A DNA stretch of 64,000 bases from Tanypteryx hageni (GCA_028673005.1 CM054120.1:69551533-69615532), one strand, 5' to 3'; shown: positions 1 through 11,978, numbered from the stretch's first letter. The notes: generated by a model not told the origin, from the sequence alone. Numbers and translations: made by a program.

Positions 1-1731
1 CAGAACGGTGCATTTGCACAAGTAAACATTTCAATCTCTCTATATATATTGCGGAAACCGTTAAAAATGTTTAAAATTTAAACAATTGGAAAAATATTAT
101 TTTACTTCTAGAAGTACTACAACTTTAAAATTTGGCAGAAATGTGTAGCATTAGTACCCTATAATGGAGAAAGTATAAAATTAATAAAATTGCAAAGTTT
201 TGGATATTGTTTTAGCCTATTATTTTTACATAAGGTAAAAAACGTAAATCGCTCCGGAGGTGAAATATTTAAAATTAAAAAAATATTTATGATGATGAAA
301 TATGAATGTTTATCATGTTGAGATGATATGCTTTCAGAATGCAAGCACCAACTACTAGTATGTTATATCCTCCTCCCCTTTAAGAAACGTCTATATATAA
401 TGATAGGAGTATACTAATGTTTAGGCTCTTCCAGATAAGCTGGAGATTCGAATTTTTTTATTAGGTAGGATTTTGTGCTAAACCGACTAAAAAAATCGAA
501 AATCTTGAAAAAAAAGCAACAATGCGGCCGCTTAAAATTCGCAATTGTTTAAACAAATTTTTATGGATTTTGTATTTTCGCATGTGCTATGGAGTTGAAA
601 TTTTTTTATAATTAGAATTCATGAGAAACGAAATCGGGATTATACAAATTTTGATATTTTAATTTGTTTAGCAGTTAAAAATTCTTAAAATTTAAACAAA
701 TAGATAACTGTTTAGATATTACATGGTGAGCTATGGAGCTGAAATTTTCAAGTTATGTACAAAGTAGTAAACTAGCACAAAAGAAAACATTTCAATTTTA
801 CCAAACATGAATTACGGCGGCCGTTAAAAATTATTTTATTTAAACAAATAGATAACTGTTTAGGTACTACGAGATGAGCTAGGAAGCTGAAATTTTCAAA
901 TTATTTAAAGAGTAGTAAATTTGCACAAATAAACTTTTCAATTTTACCATATATAATTTGTGGCGGCCGTTAAAAATTATTTAATTTTAAACAATTAGAA
1001 AAATATTATTTCACTTCAAGAAGTGCTACATTTTTAAAATCTTCCAGAAATGTGTAGCATTAGTACCCCATAATGCAGAAAGTGTAAAATTTTTAAAATT
1101 GCAACATTTGGGGATTTTTTAAAACTATTATTTTTACATGTGGGAAAAACGAAAAATGCTGCGGAGGTGAAATCTTTAGAAAAAAAACATTTTTAATGAT
1201 GAAATATCTGTCTGAAAATCCAATGATTTTTCAAGGTGAGATGATATGCTTGCAGAATGCAAGCACTAACTACTAGTCATTCTATATAGACGTTTTTTAC
1301 TGAGGAGGAGGAGGAGATAACATATAACATATAGGAGGATAGTAATGTTTAGGCACCTCCAGATGAGCTGGAGAGTAGAAATTATTTTCATAGGTATAAT
1401 TTTGTGCAAAACCGACTAGAAAAAACAAAAATCTTGAAAAAGTGCAACAATGTGGCCGCTATAAACTCGCAGTTGTTTTAAAAAAATTTCAAGGTCTATG
1501 TATTTCCAAATATCCTACGGAGTTGAAATTTTTTTGTAAGTTGAATTCTTAAAAAAACGAATTAGGGATTATACAAATTTTAATTTGTTTGGCAGTTAAA
1601 AAATATTTAAGTTTAAACAAATAGATAACTGTTTAGACTTTACGGGATGAGCTAGGAAGCTGAAATTTTCAAATTATTTTCAAAGTAGTGAATTTGCACA
1701 AATTTACATTTCAATTTTACCAATTTTTCCA
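1..1731 (+). repeat. Satellite-like array, forward monomers (left end of copy 1)
   Basis: About two monomers in plus orientation, recognised by GCGGCCGC-type boxes at about 524 and 1,450, hairpins with arms GCTTGCA/TGCAAGC, an ACTAGT box, the phrase aggaggata-ctaatgtttaggc, and repeated cggccgttaaaaatt at about 815 and 965. The array stops at about 1,731, where the low-copy module begins. It is the same sequence as 22,657-24,388. The short open frames here are translations of the repeat. Confidence 0.85.
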
Positions 1732-2149
1732 TATTACCGACGAAGCAGTTTCTCTACGAGATTGGCAGACGCAGTTAAGGTGGATTTGATATTTTGCATG
1801 GAAGAAATTTTATCGCTGCTACAAAGCCAGATATAAAACAATTTATCAAACAATCTGATTTTTACGTATGAATCGATTTAAAAAGTGACAATTTAAAATA
1901 CCAAACCATATCTCGGTGGGCTTCCAACTTAATGCCATACACTCGGATAAAATGTAAACCACTTCTTCGCTAGCGTTCAAAAGTTATTATTCCTGTACGA
2001 GTTATTTATCCTCAAATGGTAATGGTTTATTCTTACTTATTATTTTTCCAATAGTTATAATCTGTTGAAAGACATCCATGTTGCCAATATTCTGTTTATA
2101 ATACTTCTGCTCTCCCTCTTCCCCCATCTCCATAAGGTGAATTGGAAAT

Positions 2150-2325
2150 TTCGATGAATAATCCATTCAACGAATTGTGGTTTGGTGAATTTACATTTCA
2201 ATGCATTATGTTTCAATGAATTGCGATTCGATGAATTGCTTTTTTGATGAACTTTGATTCGGTGAATTTTGGTCGATGAATTGTTTTGATGAACTGTGGT
2301 CGATGAATTTTCCATAAGCCTAATG
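2150..2325. repeat. Degenerate minisatellite, unit near 15 bp
   Basis: At least eight imperfect repeats of a unit like gattcgatgaattgt, with variants ggtcgatgaattt, tttgatgaactgt and gattcggtgaattt. The minus-strand frame at 2,055-2,339 is its translation and is not called as a gene. The same tract recurs at 24,806-24,980 in copy 2 with one substitution changing the flank. Confidence 0.75.
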
Positions 2326-3584
2326 CCTGTGTGTGCCATTATGAAATTTAGATGGGTAGTATTTAGTTACCATTCCTGTAATTGAGTTTTTAGGATGAAG
2401 TTGTGTATTTTAATTTATCAGGCTGCTGTTGGAAGTTCTGCTACTTAAAGGATAAAGAAGTTGAAAATAATGAATGGATTGATAAATCAATGATAATTCC
2501 ACAGCAACCAACATCACCCTAAGGTATTTCTTCTATCCATAACAATAAGATTATATTTGCTATAGACATCAAAATGGTGAGCTAAAATTTTATGAAGAAC
2601 TATAGTAAAATATTTAATTAATAAGGGCACAATGGCCTAGCATTCATAGAATTCACTAATTTCTTCCTCATGATAATCTATTACTTGATTATTGGGTTCT
2701 GCATTTGCTGCACTAGTGTGTGCTGAGGTTTGTATGCATCATGCTAATCACCAAGTATTTCCTAATTAACTACTTGAAATGCATAGCTAATGAATATTGC
2801 GAGAACATCTGAGATTTTCAGTTAGACGATAATTCTTAGCCTTTGGTGTGAACCATGGAAAGTAATAACAGAGAAAACTGTCATTCTTTAAATACTATAT
2901 ATACTCATGTATAAAACACAGTTTTAAGACCAAATTGTGAGGTTGAAAAGTAGAGGTGCAACTTATATATGCATAACACTTGGTGAGTTGAAATCCAAAA
3001 AAAACTTAAGTGTACCTACCTTGCACCAGATTCTTGTTTTTTTGGTGTGTTAAAGTGGAAATCACACTCATTATCAATAATCTAAATTATAGATATTAAA
3101 AATATAATATTGAGAATATGGATGTCACCTATTTGTTACAATTATATTTCTCTCCTCTACCTTTTGCATTTCACTAAAATATCAGCGAATAGCTGTAATG
3201 TGCTCCAGTAGACTTCCTGCAAAAAACACACCAAAAAGAATGCGCATTATATTTTTCTAAGAGTTCAATAAAATTTAAATTGAATCATAATATAGAGCCT
3301 ATGAAATGCAATATTCATGGCTACAGTCAAACTTGTTCTTCCTAATATTCTGGTGACCTGATTATCTATGTTGAAGTGTATTTAACTCATTGAAAAATTC
3401 AAGTACTCAAATGAAACTCGCATTAATGGCATATTTGTTTTGAACTTATTAGTAGAAAGTTTTCTAACATTTTAAAAGTATAAATTTACTTCAACCTAAA
3501 GTTTTTATGGTATTTATTTACAGAATTTGAACCTAACATAGTAACATACAGTACTATAATTCTAAAATTTTATTCCTCTACTTC

Positions 3585-3702
3585 TAAAAAATTAGGGTAT
3601 GTCTTATACACGTGGTATATGAAAAAGTATGGATTTTTTTGGCAAAAAGTAGGGGATTGCCTTATACACGAGGGGGCCTTATACATGGATAAATACGGTA
3701 GC
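3585..3702. mobile_element. Probable mariner/pogo-type transposon terminus
   Basis: The stretch ends in cttatacatggataaatacggta after two further cttatacacg motifs at 3,604 and 3,660. From general knowledge, termini reading taccgtatttwycc followed by tgtataagg belong to dispersed Tc1/mariner-superfamily elements in animals. I do not find the opposite terminus, so only one end is called. Copy 2 carries the same at about 26,242-26,359. Confidence 0.4.
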
Positions 3703-4000
3703 TAGTGTACTAAAAATACAGGGTGATTTAAAAAATAACAGGGTGTTAAATCTGGTGAAGTAGCAGGCTATTTCAGATCCATCTCCTGGGGCAAATGTTG
3801 TCCAGATAGTGAGGAACAGTTAGAGCAAAATTTAGTTTCTGGCTGTGGGTTATGCTTAATAATTGTATGTTACAAAGCCATGGGACTTGAATGATTTCCT
3901 AGAAAGAATTACACATGTCATCCGATCAATATCTCCAGAGATGTGCATTAGGACTCTAGAAGTAACATTCTATTGCTTTCATACATGCATTGGTATAGAT

Positions 4001-4471
4001 CAGGGGTGCACAATATACGGCCCGCGGGCCAAGTTTGGCCCACCAACACATTTTGTGTGGCATGGCAGAATTTAACTCAACTGGAGGTCTCCTTTTTTGC
4101 AAAAAATACTAGTAAAATTTGTTATGGATATTTATCACAAGTGTAACAAACATTCTCTTATGAAATGAAACAAAGCTCCATTACGTTCAGCACTGCACTG
4201 ACAGATTAGAGTTTAAGAGACATTCTAAGAACAGCAACTACCAGCATTACTCCAGATATTAGTGGAATGGCGAGAGAAAAACAGAGCAAAATCTCTCATT
4301 GAATAAGTAAAGTATATTTGTTTGTCACCTAATTTCTGTCACATAAAAATTGCAAGTAAAATTTGTTATGGTAATTACTGAATCTACAATATTATACCTA
4401 CAACTTTTATGTACCTAGGTCCAATCAAGGTCGATTTTGGCCCATCTCAACTTTTGAGTTGTGCACCTAAG
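4001..4471. mobile_element. Non-autonomous hAT element A (copy 1)
   Basis: The left end reads caggggtgcacaatatacgg followed by a GC-rich cccgcgggcc box. The right end reads ttttgagttgtgcacctaag, whose reverse complement begins with the same ggtgcacaa motif. The element is flanked by gtatagat (3,993-4,000) and gtatagac (4,472-4,479), an 8-bp target-site duplication with one mismatch. Eight-base duplications and CAG-type termini are the hAT signature. At 471 bp it has no transposase. Confidence 0.8.
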
Positions 4472-4848
4472 GTATAGACAGATGGATATGCATCTTTATT
4501 TGTGTGAGATACCTGTGGAGAGTAAGAAAAGACTGTATGAAGAACTATTTGCATCACTAAAAATGTTTACAAATAAATTATAAAATGAACCACATGTATG
4601 TGTTAACATTTTTTGCAATCGTCCTGTTCATAATTTCTACGTTGCAGCTAAATTACATAAAATACTTTTTTCTATATCTATTCCTAGAGAAAACAAAGAT
4701 GGGTTAACATTTGATATTGAAATAATCTTTGGTCTATGGTTTCACACTAATTGTGTACTGGATTTCCTTCCCCCTATCTTTGCCCAATTGTTTTTCACCA
4801 TTCCATTAATTTATACACAGTATTAAAAATATGGAGTTTCTTCTAACG

Positions 4849-5135
4849 CAGGGATTCCCAACCTTTTAATTGAGGTGAGCACCGATTTGTATCCTAAAAT
4901 TTCAATCGAGCACCACTACTTTTGCAAAAATATGAATGAACATAAATAAAAATCAAATCAATATCAAGTTATTCTTAATTATCTTAAATGCACTTAGAGT
5001 GAAAAACACTATAAATTAAATTATTGGTGCTAAAAACAACAACAACATTATGCATGGTGAAAGAGCTATCAAATAGCACAATCAGGCTACCAACGAGAAC
5101 ACCGGTGCTAGCAAGCATCAGGTTGGGAACCCCTG
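4849..5135. mobile_element. Non-autonomous hAT element B (copy 1)
   Basis: It is bounded by cagggattcccaacctttta and its inverted partner aggttgggaacccctg. Flanks ttctaacg (4,841-4,848) and ctctaaag (5,136-5,143) form an imperfect 8-bp target-site duplication resembling the nTCTAGAn preference known for many hAT elements. It is 287 bp long, so a MITE without coding capacity. The short frame 5,024-5,302 crosses its right end and is not a gene. Confidence 0.8.
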
Positions 5136-6271
5136 CTCTAAAGCAATACAGGCTCTACAACTGTGAGGTAATTGCTGCTGAGTTTCATAGTTACAACTTC
5201 TCCAGAAGAAGTTTTTCTGGTGTTCAAATTCTAAGAATACCTTTGATATTTAAAAATGAAGTAAAAGATACAGGAGTTAAATATAACTGTATTAAGAGAT
5301 AAGGTAGCATCAATTACAATTGTATTTACAGGTAAAATTCTAAATCACTAGAATTCAAATATAAGGTGTTCAAATAATCTAATAAGCACAATCTATTCAT
5401 GAATGCTGTTAACTTTTTCTGCAAATAGTTTTCGACAGCTGTAAGTGTATTAGATTTTTCATGATAACCCTCACCTCCAAGAGTACAAGAAGGCTCTGGA
5501 GTAAACATATAAAAACAAATTTTGAGTTCACTCGATTATTTCTGAAGCAACTAGCGAGAAAAATGATGGCAATCCATTGAATAATTCTGCAGAATATAAT
5601 CTGAATTGAATGTTTGACAAGCCAACATCATAAAAATCCGTCATCTGGTCAAGAAATTCAACTGTGATAAAAAACTATTAAATTATCATAGGATAGATGG
5701 AAATAAACCAGTAAAATTGCTATTCTTATCATTATGATGATATTATTGTTTGGGGATAATGCACTGGGGTTAGCTATGCTTTTTTATCGTTACTACTCAT
5801 TATTAGGGATTAGCAAGCTCAGAATATTTGTTTAATTAACTAGGAAATGCAAGGCATTGAAATACTACAAAAATCAGATTCATTGATTTTATTTATAATT
5901 GCTTTTCTGTGAAAGTAACTTTCAAAAGTGGTTTGGTATAACAGAACTGATATCATACACAAATAAAATCTCCCAAGAAAAATGCTGCAGTGAATAATTC
6001 AAAGCTAAGTGCAGAGATCCCTCAATTATTGCTCTTAATTGGTTCCTGAAAAAGAGCGCTATCTAAACCACATTAAGCCAGGGAATTTTTCTCACAAAAA
6101 CTAATGTAAATAGATTTAATCCATACTTACTAACTACTCTCAATGTTAATGAATTCCCAATATAAGGAATATTTTTGTACTTAAATCAGAGAAACAAAAC
6201 ATACAAAAACTTGATTTTTAAGAACATATAAAAATATATAGCATTTTATCTTATTGGCTATCTCGCTTATT

Positions 6272-6373
6272 TCAAGGCTTTGCAAAACTCAACTTGTTGT
6301 TCTCCACTTGAATTCGTCGCATTACTTCAAGATTCACTGAAAGTGAAGTTTTTCGTTGTTTCTCTTTAGAAGC
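6272..6373 (-). pseudogene. Possible N-terminal fragment of a pogo/Tigger transposase
   Basis: The minus strand reads 33 codons to a TGA with the stretch KTSLSVNLEVMRRIQ. Position by position this resembles the helix-turn-helix start of CENP-B/Tigger transposases, where a K-S/T-L-x-x-K-L-E-x-I-K pattern begins the DNA-binding domain. No catalytic DDE region is recognisable. The fragment lies inside an element whose termini fit that superfamily, which supports the call, but the match is short. Confidence 0.4.
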
Positions 6374-6450
6374 ATCATTAGCACATGTATTTCCATGCTT
6401 TTGATTCATTACACATAATACGAGGGTTCAAAAAAATAAATCCACTGACA

Positions 6451-7336
6451 CACTAATCCTTGCTCTACCAAGGTATTTTACAACTTACTCCTCCCAAGTA
6501 GGGTAACTCAATTACCCCACAATTCGTTTGTTCAAGACAGTTGTATATTGGGAGAAATATGTTAATATTAGTATATCTATATAAAATAAATAATATAGAA
6601 TAGATATTTATAAAAAATAACGCATGTTTTATAATTACTTCACTATTGTAATAAAAGTTTTGCTACATGAAGCTGACTTATATTTACAACAACTTGCACT
6701 GTAACATACGGTCACATGAGATAATTCTTTCTTAGTTCAACATGCGCCCACCCATTACCAAAATGTTTTGAAAAACTCTTTGCCTATTTCAAGCATGAAG
6801 AGTGTAAGCTGACATAAGCGCGTTATATGAAAATAAATATTTGTAAAAATAATTATTATTTTATAACTCCATTGCAGTTGCATTAAAAAGTTCTTAGTTA
6901 CTTGAATGTTGAAGACTACTAGACGAAAACGCGATGCCGACTTGGATTTACAACGGCCTTAACACTAGCACATTTTTTGTAGTTCAGCACGCGGCTGCTC
7001 ATCACCAAAATGTATTATTTTGCATTGTACACCGATGGACTGAATAAATCACACACATATGTAGCCATATGCATAGCGAAACTGCATTTAAAGTAAAATG
7101 AAACTATGGCAATCTCTACCAAGGGGGGTAACTCAGCTACCCCGAAAGTGTTTTCATTTAAAAATGGCTTTTAAAAAGATGTAAATCTACACAAAAACCA
7201 ACGGCAATGTTCTTAGGCAGTAAAAACGATTATATGAGTGGATGTGAATGAAATCCCAAAAATGACGATCAAAAATTATAAAAACCGTCGTTGTGGTAAC
7301 TGAGTTAACCCTCTTGGTAGAGGATGGGCTAATCAC
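6451..7336. mobile_element. Nested inverted-terminus element (copy 1)
   Basis: The left end at about 6,452-6,473 reads actaatccttgctctaccaa. The right end at 7,310-7,335, reverse complemented, reads gattagcccatcctctacca, so the ends are inverted and about 80 percent alike. A quasi-palindrome ggtaactca-ttacc occurs near the left end (6,502), in the middle (7,126) and near the right end. I cannot assign it to a superfamily. Together with the flanking Tigger-like ends it suggests one transposon inserted into another. The counterpart in copy 2 is 29,107-29,992. Confidence 0.5.
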
Positions 7337-8232
7337 GCGACGAATATCATACAAGACAGAAGATTGATCGAGTGTGAAGGAGGTTTACGTTTGTTTCTTA
7401 CGGGGATTTCTTCCTTGTTAACGAAGGTAGAGGGGCCAACTTGCCGATTGAACTACCAGCTCCTTCAGTGCTGCCATCCCAACGCGTTTGCACGTACGAC
7501 TATGAAGTCTATTTTTAGACATGAACTGACCTTAGAATGACCCTGACAGAAAATACCTTTCGTTCAAGGATATCATTGCTAAATAATTCGTAACCAAGAG
7601 GAAGCTAACAAAGGATAACATAAATGAAGGTGACTCGTTGCAGCGAAATCGGATAAATGAGACTTATTAATCCTGATAACGACAAAATCAAAATGGCGGC
7701 GGAAGAACTATGGTCGAGATTACATTTTTTGTCGATTGGATAATTTAATGATGCTTAATTTATTCGTAACTTACCTAAAAATATTAATTAGGCATAAAAA
7801 TGATGAAAAAGTTATATTTTTGTAATATATGACCAGAAAAATGTTTAAATGATTCAGCACTTCGCGAGAGCACTATAACAAAACCGCACTTAGTGAAGCG
7901 CACTATAACGAGGGATGCCTGTATTTTAAGAATTAAATATTATGAGGATTTTTAAGAAGAAAACGAAATAAATGCAAGACATTATGCTTCCATTAGGCAA
8001 AGGAATACGACCATAATTGAAATGCGTATCTTGCTCGACCTTAGGGAGCATAAAAAGTTCGAAGTTTGAGTTAAATATAAACGATTGTTACAGAAGAAGA
8101 AAGTAAATCATTCTCTCACAAAAAGAAAGCAGGTACAAATTTCAGTAGACAAATCGCCAGTTAAAAGTTAATGATCCCCGATAAATACCAGTAAGGATAT
8201 GCAAAATGAAACACTAACCAAATTTATTCCGT

Positions 8233-8300
8233 AGACGACCTCCGATCTCCTGACTGTCCTCCCTCGTCTAGACGGCCTCCGATCTCCTGACTGCTCTATC
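8233..8300. repeat. Two-copy tandem repeat of about 36-38 bp
   Basis: The phrase cctccgatctcctgactg occurs twice within agacgacctccgatct and agacggcctccgatct, in a local GC-rich patch. It recurs in copy 2 at about 30,889-30,956. Nothing else recognisable surrounds it up to the hAT insertion at 8,514. Confidence 0.65.
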
Positions 8301-8513
8301 CCACGTCTTTGCGGTCCGACGAACTGAAGATCTCTGGAGTTTGCCGTCAGTGACGTGGCTCTCTTCGCGACTACGGAGCGCCCTCCCCTTAAAACTCGCT
8401 CGGAATGGCCAGGCCAATGCAAATGACGTGCGTCGGACTTCTATCACGTTTTGCTTGCACAGCCCACTTCGGGGGAATAATTACTGTGGTTCGCCATTAA
8501 TGACTAACACCCA

Positions 8514-9358
8514 GGCCCGGACATAGAGACCCAGGGCCCCTGGGCAGTTAACAGAGCAAAAAAAAACTTTACTTTTATTTTTTATTTATTTAACGTACTT
8601 TGACTTTAGAAAATAGACAAGCAGACTTAGAAATGAAATAGACAAGTCCCAACTATACTTTTTTACACATTATAATTTTTACATATACATATAATTACAA
8701 GATTACATTGCCACGCGACGAACTTTCTTCAATGCAAAGGAACGAATGACCTCACTATAGTCCACAGACTGCGTTATTTCTGACTCTATGTACAGCACAG
8801 TGAGTGAATTAAGCCTGTTCTCTTCTGTGGTAGATCTTAAATAATTCTTTACTCTCTTTAGCGCTGAAAACGACCATTCTGCCCAACAGAATCATTTCCG
8901 TAATATTCTATCTTACGGGATTATTCTATAAAATCTTGACACTATAAACTAGAAAATTCTATCACATTCTTTAGCTTCCGTCGCCAACACTACTCGTATC
9001 GTAACCTTAACTAACCTCAGCAAATTCGCGTGGAAGATAAAACCTTTGAGCCGCAAAATTGAAATTGATACATCTTTCTAACACACACTTTCAACGCTAT
9101 CTGACACTTAGTGACAAGAAATAGAATGAAGTCAGGTGCGATGCAAAAAAAACAAAGAACACAAACACAGTGTTGCCACTTGACTTGTCAAAAAATTAAC
9201 TATGGTCAATTATTTTCTATTTCGTTCGGAAAAATTGACATATAATTTTCCGTGTCCTGTGTCCTCAATGTGTAACATTTCGGCCCCTGGTCGGGGCCCC
9301 CGCCGAGGTTGGGGCCCTAGGCAGCTGCCTAGTTTGCCTAGGCAGAAGTTCGCCGCCG
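8514..9358 (-). mobile_element. hAT element with transposase remnant (copy 1)
   Basis: It is flanked by the 10-bp direct repeat ctaacaccca at 8,504-8,513 and 9,359-9,368, compatible with an 8-bp hAT target-site duplication. Both ends are rich in ggccc motifs (gggcccctgggcag on the left, gggccctaggcagctgcctag on the right). Inside, the minus strand encodes a hAT C-terminal domain. Copy 1 lacks 26-27 internal bases present in copy 2. Length is 845 bp, so it is internally deleted relative to a full element. Confidence 0.78.
8704..8888 (-). pseudogene. hAT transposase C-terminal (dimerisation) domain fragment
   Basis: On the minus strand a 60-codon reading ends in TAA (8,704-8,706). It contains WSFSALKRVKNYLRST, then RLNSLTVLYIE, a run matching the conserved end of hAT transposases (the ERxFSxLKxIKNxLRSxMxxxRLxxLxxLxIE pattern). 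In the family this domain mediates dimerisation of the enzyme that cuts and pastes the element. An in-frame TGA lies just upstream and no N-terminal zinc finger or catalytic region is seen, so it is a dead remnant. Confidence 0.85.
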
Positions 9359-9940
9359 CTAACACCCATCGCGTATAGGCGATTATACAGACTCCGTTGT
9401 TTTCAGCGTTGGGGAACCGATGTCTTACGGAGAGAGAATGCACGCTGGAGCACTAGGGAAACGTTTAAAAATGGGAATGATCCTCGCGGCGGCGTCTCCC
9501 GGAAAACTTATATGCTTTATTTAATCGCGCTGTAAAGATTTCAGTCCGAGTAAATGTAGATGTTGTTGATTTTAAAGCCACATTTCTCCAATTATTTACA
9601 AAAATATCCCTTTGAATGTCGTTGTAAATTAATAAGTAAAATGAAAAAATTTTTATTATTCCTTCTGGAGCTTGTGTCTTGATCCATGTTTAGCAACCGC
9701 TCAAACCACTTATAAATTGCTACCCACCATTGTGCGAATAGATTTTATAATGGTTTCATTGATGGTCTGGCGAAAGAAAAGCATGTCTTCTCCATCCATA
9801 GCATCGCATTTTGTACTTCAAACTTTCAATGTGTTAGCAAGATTATTTTCAGATAATACGTTTATTGGCGTGTGATTTTTGGAAATATTTTCGATTTCAT
9901 AGAGCTGAGACAAAAAAGGAAGAATATAACTAGGCCGAAA

Positions 9941-10293
9941 TAAATCTTTAATTTTTACATTATTATAATAAAAGCCTAAATGGTGGGATTTGTGTATAAC
10001 GATGACGTCATCAATGGCACTTTTTAACGCGTTTTTACCAAACTTCTCGACAAGGTGGAAGGTTGAAATTTCGCAGGAATGTTTGATTCAGACATAAAAA
10101 TTAAATGACAAGAAAATACGAAAAAAGACCCGGGTACGACTCCAGGGGAGCGATTTCCGTTTCCCTTAGGATAACACGTAAAAATCGACTTTTTAAAGTG
10201 CAGGCTTTTATTCTTTTGGAGATTAAAAATAGAAAAAATTGACGAACTATCTGCGAATTTAAACTGTAAAAGGAAAATTAATGAAGTTTCTTA
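9941..10293. other. 353-bp segment present only in copy 1
   Basis: Copy 2 passes from ggccgaaa straight to ttctgttcatcc at 32,623, while copy 1 has 353 extra bases between those points. The junction has no target-site duplication, which favours deletion from copy 2 over insertion in copy 1. Bases about 10,113-10,245 resemble 50,125-50,245 inside the PIF/Harbinger-type element: both contain ataacacgtaaaa-tcgact and tgcagg-ttttattcttttg. Confidence 0.75.
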
Positions 10294-10587
10294 TTCTGTT
10301 CATCCTTTTTCCGCCTATCGTTCGAAATCTCTCATATTATAAATTTAAGTCACATATTTTGGGAAAATTTCGGCTTATAAATGGAATGTTGCCTTGCCGA
10401 CCACTTCATTGTTAAACTTCGAGAATCAATTGTTGTCTCAACTCAAATACGTGTAATATATACGAGTGCATAAATTTCCTTAAATTATCGTAGGATTTTT
10501 CGCGAAAATACGTAATCCTAATGGGACTGGAATTTAGTTTGGATTCTTTTGCTTATCTAAACGACTATATATGTAGATGTAGACTAA

Positions 10588-10925
10588 GAGAGAGGGGGAT
10601 GTTGGGAGGGAGATAGAAAGGAAGGGATATATAATGGAAGGTACATAGAGAGTAAGGGAGGTATAGAATTAGAAAAGGACGGGAGGAAATAAAGAAGGAG
10701 ACGTAGACGGAGAAAAAGAGGGAGAGCTATGGTTTGTGACAGGGAATGAGAGAGGGGGAGGTGGAGGAAAAGAGATGCAGAGAGAGAGAGAGAGAGGAAG
10801 TGAGGGAGAGAGGAAGGGAGAGAGAGTGGAAGGGAGGGAGAGAGGAAGGGAGGGAGATAGAGGGAGCGAAACAGAGGGAGGGAGAGATGTAGGGAGACAG
10901 AGGGATGGAGAGAGGGAGGGAGGAA
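10588..10925. repeat. GGGA/GAGA low-complexity tract (copy 1)
   Basis: Purine-only runs of gagagaggg and ggaaggga type. The serine/proline-rich and arginine/glutamate-rich open frames at 10,669-11,020 are translations of this tract and are not genes. Confidence 0.85.
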
Positions 10926-11465
10926 ATATTAATATTTTTCCGTCATATGACGGGCAATTTAATAAATTAATACAGGACGTGAATTTTCTGATCGTTACCC
11001 GTCTTCTCAAACCATTCTAACAGAAAGAAATATAAGAGTCTCATTAAACCGATGGATGTTATAGAATATTCTCATTAGGCTTACAGTTATTTAGCGAGAG
11101 CCCGAGTCTGAAAATGGCTTTTATCTAAAAGTTTAGAGCTTTTTTTGCAATTAAAAACAATAATTTAGAAACCGTGGTCTATTGAACCTCGGTAACTAAG
11201 AGAAAAATCTTGCCTACTTTTCACAAAATAAAATATCTATACAAAATTTCCAACGATTTAGTTAAGACTCAAGTTAGCATTGGAGACGTAGTTACGCGCA
11301 GAAAGGGCTGCATGAGGCCCGCGGACCACCAGTTTGACATGCTTATTTGACGAAATAACCGATATATCACCTTTTCCGTGCTGTATTATAATGATGCGTC
11401 GATAATATTAGGGCCTCCTTTCTAATATAGCAAGTCAGTGTATAATAAATAGTTCCTTATTAAAG

Positions 11466-11523
<58 letters not shown>
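11466..11523. repeat. (TA)n microsatellite
   Basis: Uninterrupted TA run directly left of the foldback element; in copy 2 it is at 33,811-33,858. Confidence 0.95.
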
Positions 11524-11525
<2 letters not shown>

Positions 11526-11705
11526 ATGTCAACAAGGTGTTGGGATGAGGAAACCCAGTAAACACTCACCAATCAGACGACTTCAGGTTGGCGAGGCCCC
11601 GGGGATGTCGAAGCGACACACGTAGCTGATGAAGGAATAATTCCGAAAGCTACTACGTTTGTGATGTTTCTGAGTTTTAGTGTCCTTTACGTGTGTCGCC
11701 TCGAT
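11522..11705. mobile_element. Foldback element, right arm truncated (copy 1)
   Basis: The left arm begins atggatgtcaacaaggtgtt and runs through gaggccccggggatgtcg to acacacgtag (11,625). A central region with a CTGATGA-hairpin-GAAA motif follows, then the start of the inverted arm (acgtgtgtcgcctcgat), which is cut off. The complete right arm is visible only in copy 2, which shows that the parent element had inverted arms of about 100 bp around a centre of about 65 bp. No coding capacity. Confidence 0.75.
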
Positions 11706-11978
11706 GTAAAATACTGTTTTAAACACATGTATTATCATCTAATACGCAAATAATAAAAGAGCGTGATCAATTATAATTATACTGTATGGATATTGTAGTC
11801 ATGGACTTAATTACAACTATTGTTTTATAAAAATAAATACGACATAAGCCATGTACATCAGGTTTTCAACCATCAAATTTGACCTTCCTTTTTGTTTAAA
11901 ATAACTGCATTTATCACCCCTTTTTTGGTAAAAAAAATCTGATAAACTTAGGTATGGTGATATTTTTAAGCGCTAGCA

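Larger units (their letters stand above)
6012..7921. mobile_element. Decayed pogo/Tigger-like DNA transposon (copy 1)
   Basis: The left end reads cagagatccctcaattattg and continues to ggttcctga. The right end reads ctataacgagggatgcctg, then a TA dinucleotide (7,922-7,923). The reverse complement of the right end, caggcatccctcgttatag, pairs with the left. Termini of the form CAGnnnTCCCTCGnTATA are typical of pogo/Tigger-type Tc1/mariner elements, which duplicate TA. The left TA is not obvious. The inside holds a short transposase-like remnant and an unrelated nested element. Confidence 0.55.

Noticed and set aside
10669..11020. 113- and 94-codon open frames rich in S/P/L or R/E/G
   Set aside because: They are translations of the GGGA low-complexity tract on both strands and change length with the tract in copy 2.
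11626..11648. Calling a functional hammerhead ribozyme outright
   Set aside because: The core order fits, but there is an extra base before stem II and no convincing stem III and cleavage site, so it is reported only as a hammerhead-like motif.
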